A stretch of DNA of 42,095 nucleotides, taken from Micromonospora sp. KC723. GTDB lineage: Bacteria; Actinomycetota; Actinomycetes; Mycobacteriales; Micromonosporaceae. The notes beneath the pieces are model-generated. The model did not search any database, was not told the origin of the DNA, and was given only the letters and a program-made list of their open reading frames with translations. Positions 40,339 to 42,095 of the stretch are shown piece after piece. Both the position numbers and the translations under genes were made by a program. Numbering within the stretch: the first letter of the stretch is position 1; every line of letters starts with the position of its first letter. The stretch covers positions 1 through 42,095 of the forward strand of contig NZ_SMKD01000039.1 of assembly GCF_004348595.1 (NCBI RefSeq), given 5' to 3'.

Positions 40339-41240
40339 CCGTCGTCGCGGTGGTCGGGCCCACCGCGGCCGGCAAGTCGGCGCTGAGCATCGCTCTGGCG
40401 CACGCCCTGGACGGCGAGGTGGTCAACGCCGACTCGATGCAGCTCTACCGGGGCATGGACATCGGCACCGCCAAGCTCACCCCGGCCGAACGCGAGGGCG
40501 TGCCGCACCACCTGCTCGACATCTGGGCGGTCACCGAGCCGGCCAGCGTCGCGGAGTACCAGCGGCTGGCCCGTGCCGCCGTCGACGACATCCTGGCCCG
40601 GGGGAGGGTGCCGCTGCTGGTCGGCGGCTCCGGGCTGTACGTGCGGGCGGTGCTGGAGCGGTTCGAGTTCCCCGGCACCGATCCGGCGGTCCGCCAGCGC
40701 CTGGAGGCCGAGCTGGCCGCCGTCGGCCCGGCCCCGCTGCACGAGCGGCTGCGCGCGACCGACCCGGCCGCCGCGGCGAGCATCCTGCCCGGCAACGGCC
40801 GGCGGATCGTCCGCGCCCTGGAAGTCATCGAACTGACCGGGACGCCGTTCACCGCCTCCCTGCCGCAGCCCACGCCGTACTACCCGTCCGTGCAGCTCGG
40901 CGTCGACCTGGACACCGCGTCGCTGGACGAGCGGATCGCGCGGCGGGTCGACCGGATGTGGGCCGACGGGCTGGTCGCGGAGACCCGCACACTGGTCGGC
41001 CACGGCCTGGCCGAGGGGCGTACGGCCAGTCGGGCGCTCGGCTACCAGCAGGTGCTGCGGTTCCTCGCCGGCGAGACGACCGAGGCCGAGGCGCACGACG
41101 AGACGATCCGGGCCACCCGCCGCTTCGTCCGCCGGCAGCGCTCCTGGTTCCGTCGTGACCCGCGCGTCCACTGGCTGGACTCGGCGTCGCCGGGCCTGGT
41201 CGACACGGCGTCGCGGGTGGTCGCCGCGCATCGGGGATGA
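40335..41240 (+). CDS. miaA: tRNA dimethylallyltransferase MiaA
   Basis: Encodes 301 residues. MiaA transfers a dimethylallyl group to N6 of A37 in tRNAs reading U-starting codons; MiaB then methylthiolates it. P-loop GPTAAGKS is at residues 8-15, DSMQLYRGMDIGTAK holds the catalytic Asp33, and GGSGLYVRAVL and RRIVRALEVIELTGTP follow. ASRALGYQQVLRFL and the basic TRRFVRRQRSWFRRD are near the end. The ATG overlaps the upstream stop (ATGA). dapF begins seven bases after the stop. Confidence 0.97.
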   Translation: MTVVAVVGPTAAGKSALSIALAHALDGEVVNADSMQLYRGMDIGTAKLTPAEREGVPHHLLDIWAVTEPASVAEYQRLARAAVDDILARGRVPLLVGGSGLYVRAVLERFEFPGTDPAVRQRLEAELAAVGPAPLHERLRATDPAAAASILPGNGRRIVRALEVIELTGTPFTASLPQPTPYYPSVQLGVDLDTASLDERIARRVDRMWADGLVAETRTLVGHGLAEGRTASRALGYQQVLRFLAGETTEAEAHDETIRATRRFVRRQRSWFRRDPRVHWLDSASPGLVDTASRVVAAHRG

Positions 41241-41247
41241 TGGGGGC

Positions 41248-42093
41248 GTGGAGTTCACCAAGGGCCATGGCACCGGCAACGACTTCGTCATCCTGCCCGA
41301 CCCGGACGGCACCCTCGACCTGACCCCGGGCCTGGTCGCCGCGATCTGCGACCGACGGCGCGGCGTCGGCGGTGACGGCGTGCTGCGGGTGGTACGGGCC
41401 GCCAAGCACCCCGAAAGCGTCGGCCTCGCCGGCGAGGCCGAGTGGTTCATGGACTACTGGAACTCCGACGGCTCGATCGCCGAGATGTGCGGCAACGGCT
41501 CCCGGGTCTTCGTCCGCTACCTGCTGGAGAACGGGCTGGCCACGCCGTCCGGCGCCGCGCTGCCGGTGGCCACCCGGGCCGGTGTCGTGCGGGCGCGGGT
41601 CGAGACCCACACCATCGCCGTCGAGATGCGCCGTCCCCGGGTGTACGACGCCTCGGCCGCGACCCTGGGCGGGCTGACCCTGCCCGGGACGGCGGTGGAC
41701 GTGGGTAACCCGCACCTGGTCTGCGCGCTGCCGGCCGGTCTGGAGTTGGCCGGCCTGGATCTCACCCGGGCCCCCGAGTACGATCCGGCGGTCTTTCCCG
41801 CCGGGGTGAACGTCGAGTTCGTCACGCCGGGTGAGCCGGTCGCCGACACCGACGGGCACGTGCTGATGCGGGTGTACGAGCGCGGCTCGGCCGAGACGCT
41901 CTCCTGCGGCACCGGGGCGTGCGCGGTCGGCGCGGTGGCGCTGCGCGACGTCGGGCGGGACACCGGCACGGTGGCGGTCGACGTACCGGGCGGCCGTCTC
42001 ACGGTCACGCTCACCGAGAGTTCCTGCTGGCTCTCCGGCCCGGCGGTGCTGGTCGCCACCGGCGAACTCACCCCCGCGGCCCTGCGCGGGTAG
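41248..42093 (+). CDS. dapF: Diaminopimelate epimerase
   Basis: Encodes 281 residues and is complete. DapF converts LL- to meso-diaminopimelate, used for lysine and peptidoglycan. The two catalytic cysteines are Cys81 in MCGNGSR and Cys220 in SCGTGAC, acting as the acid-base pair. KGHGTGNDFVI and VGNPHLV also match. The GTG at 41248 has a GGGGG stretch a few bases upstream as a weak ribosome site. It is probably in one operon with the MEMO-like gene and miaA. hflX usually follows in actinobacteria, outside this window. Confidence 0.98.
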   Translation: MEFTKGHGTGNDFVILPDPDGTLDLTPGLVAAICDRRRGVGGDGVLRVVRAAKHPESVGLAGEAEWFMDYWNSDGSIAEMCGNGSRVFVRYLLENGLATPSGAALPVATRAGVVRARVETHTIAVEMRRPRVYDASAATLGGLTLPGTAVDVGNPHLVCALPAGLELAGLDLTRAPEYDPAVFPAGVNVEFVTPGEPVADTDGHVLMRVYERGSAETLSCGTGACAVGAVALRDVGRDTGTVAVDVPGGRLTVTLTESSCWLSGPAVLVATGELTPAALRG

Positions 42094-42095
42094 CC

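Overview
The window is a very GC-rich stretch of about 42 kb, almost fully packed with genes. It looks like chromosome from a filamentous actinobacterium, most likely Micromonosporaceae (Micromonospora-like). The main reasons are the actinobacterial neighbourhood DUF3046-recA-recX-(rny)-gluABCD-miaB-miaA-dapF, heavy use of GTG starts, GTGA/ATGA gene overlaps, and several genes that appear leaderless (TANNNT hexamer 6-9 nt before the start codon). The genus is an inference from gene content; no rRNA gene is present to settle it.

Region 1 (1-8.2 kb): the 3' part of an SH3-containing protein, a small CPCC zinc-ribbon-like protein, a SAM hydroxide adenosyltransferase (DUF62), a lipoprotein, the large helicase Lhr and a small unknown protein with an unusually AT-rich promoter region. 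Region 2 (8.4-17.1 kb): a complete Mrp-type Na+/H+ antiporter operon mrpAB(fused)-C-D-E-F-G with every junction overlapping by 4 nt, followed by two CNNM/CorC-type membrane proteins. A probable leaderless 33-codon leader ORF precedes that pair and overlaps its start codon. Region 3 (17.1-24.4 kb): accessory genes, namely a Spo0M-like protein, a PNPOx-GNAT fusion divergent from a MocR-type regulator, an AT-richer sulfotransferase that looks acquired, UdgX, a 5 x 15 bp perfect tandem repeat and an MFS transporter.

Region 4 (24.4-29.1 kb): DUF3046, recA, recX and RNase Y. The recA upstream region holds a LexA-like box, two perfect actinobacterial DnaA boxes and a PafBC-type (RecA-NDp) promoter whose predicted transcript begins at an in-frame GTG. 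The rny leader is long and contains three successive perfect hairpins. Region 5 (29.1-42.1 kb): the glutamate ABC transporter gluABCD on the minus strand, selD, a Cys-containing unknown protein, DUF2277, miaB, a secreted pectate lyase with a LacI-type operator, a DUF349 coiled-coil protein, an NTF2-like protein, a MEMO-like protein, miaA and dapF.

Functionally the window combines DNA repair (RecA/RecX, Lhr, UdgX), RNA processing and tRNA modification (RNase Y, MiaA and MiaB acting on the same A37 position), ion homeostasis (Mrp, CNNM pair), nutrient uptake (Glu transporter, pectate lyase) and lysine/peptidoglycan precursor synthesis (DapF). No tRNA, rRNA, CRISPR array, transposase or phage gene was seen. 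The most interesting signals are regulatory: the recA control region, the CNNM leader peptide, the rny leader hairpins and two matching GTCAC-N6-GTAAC boxes.
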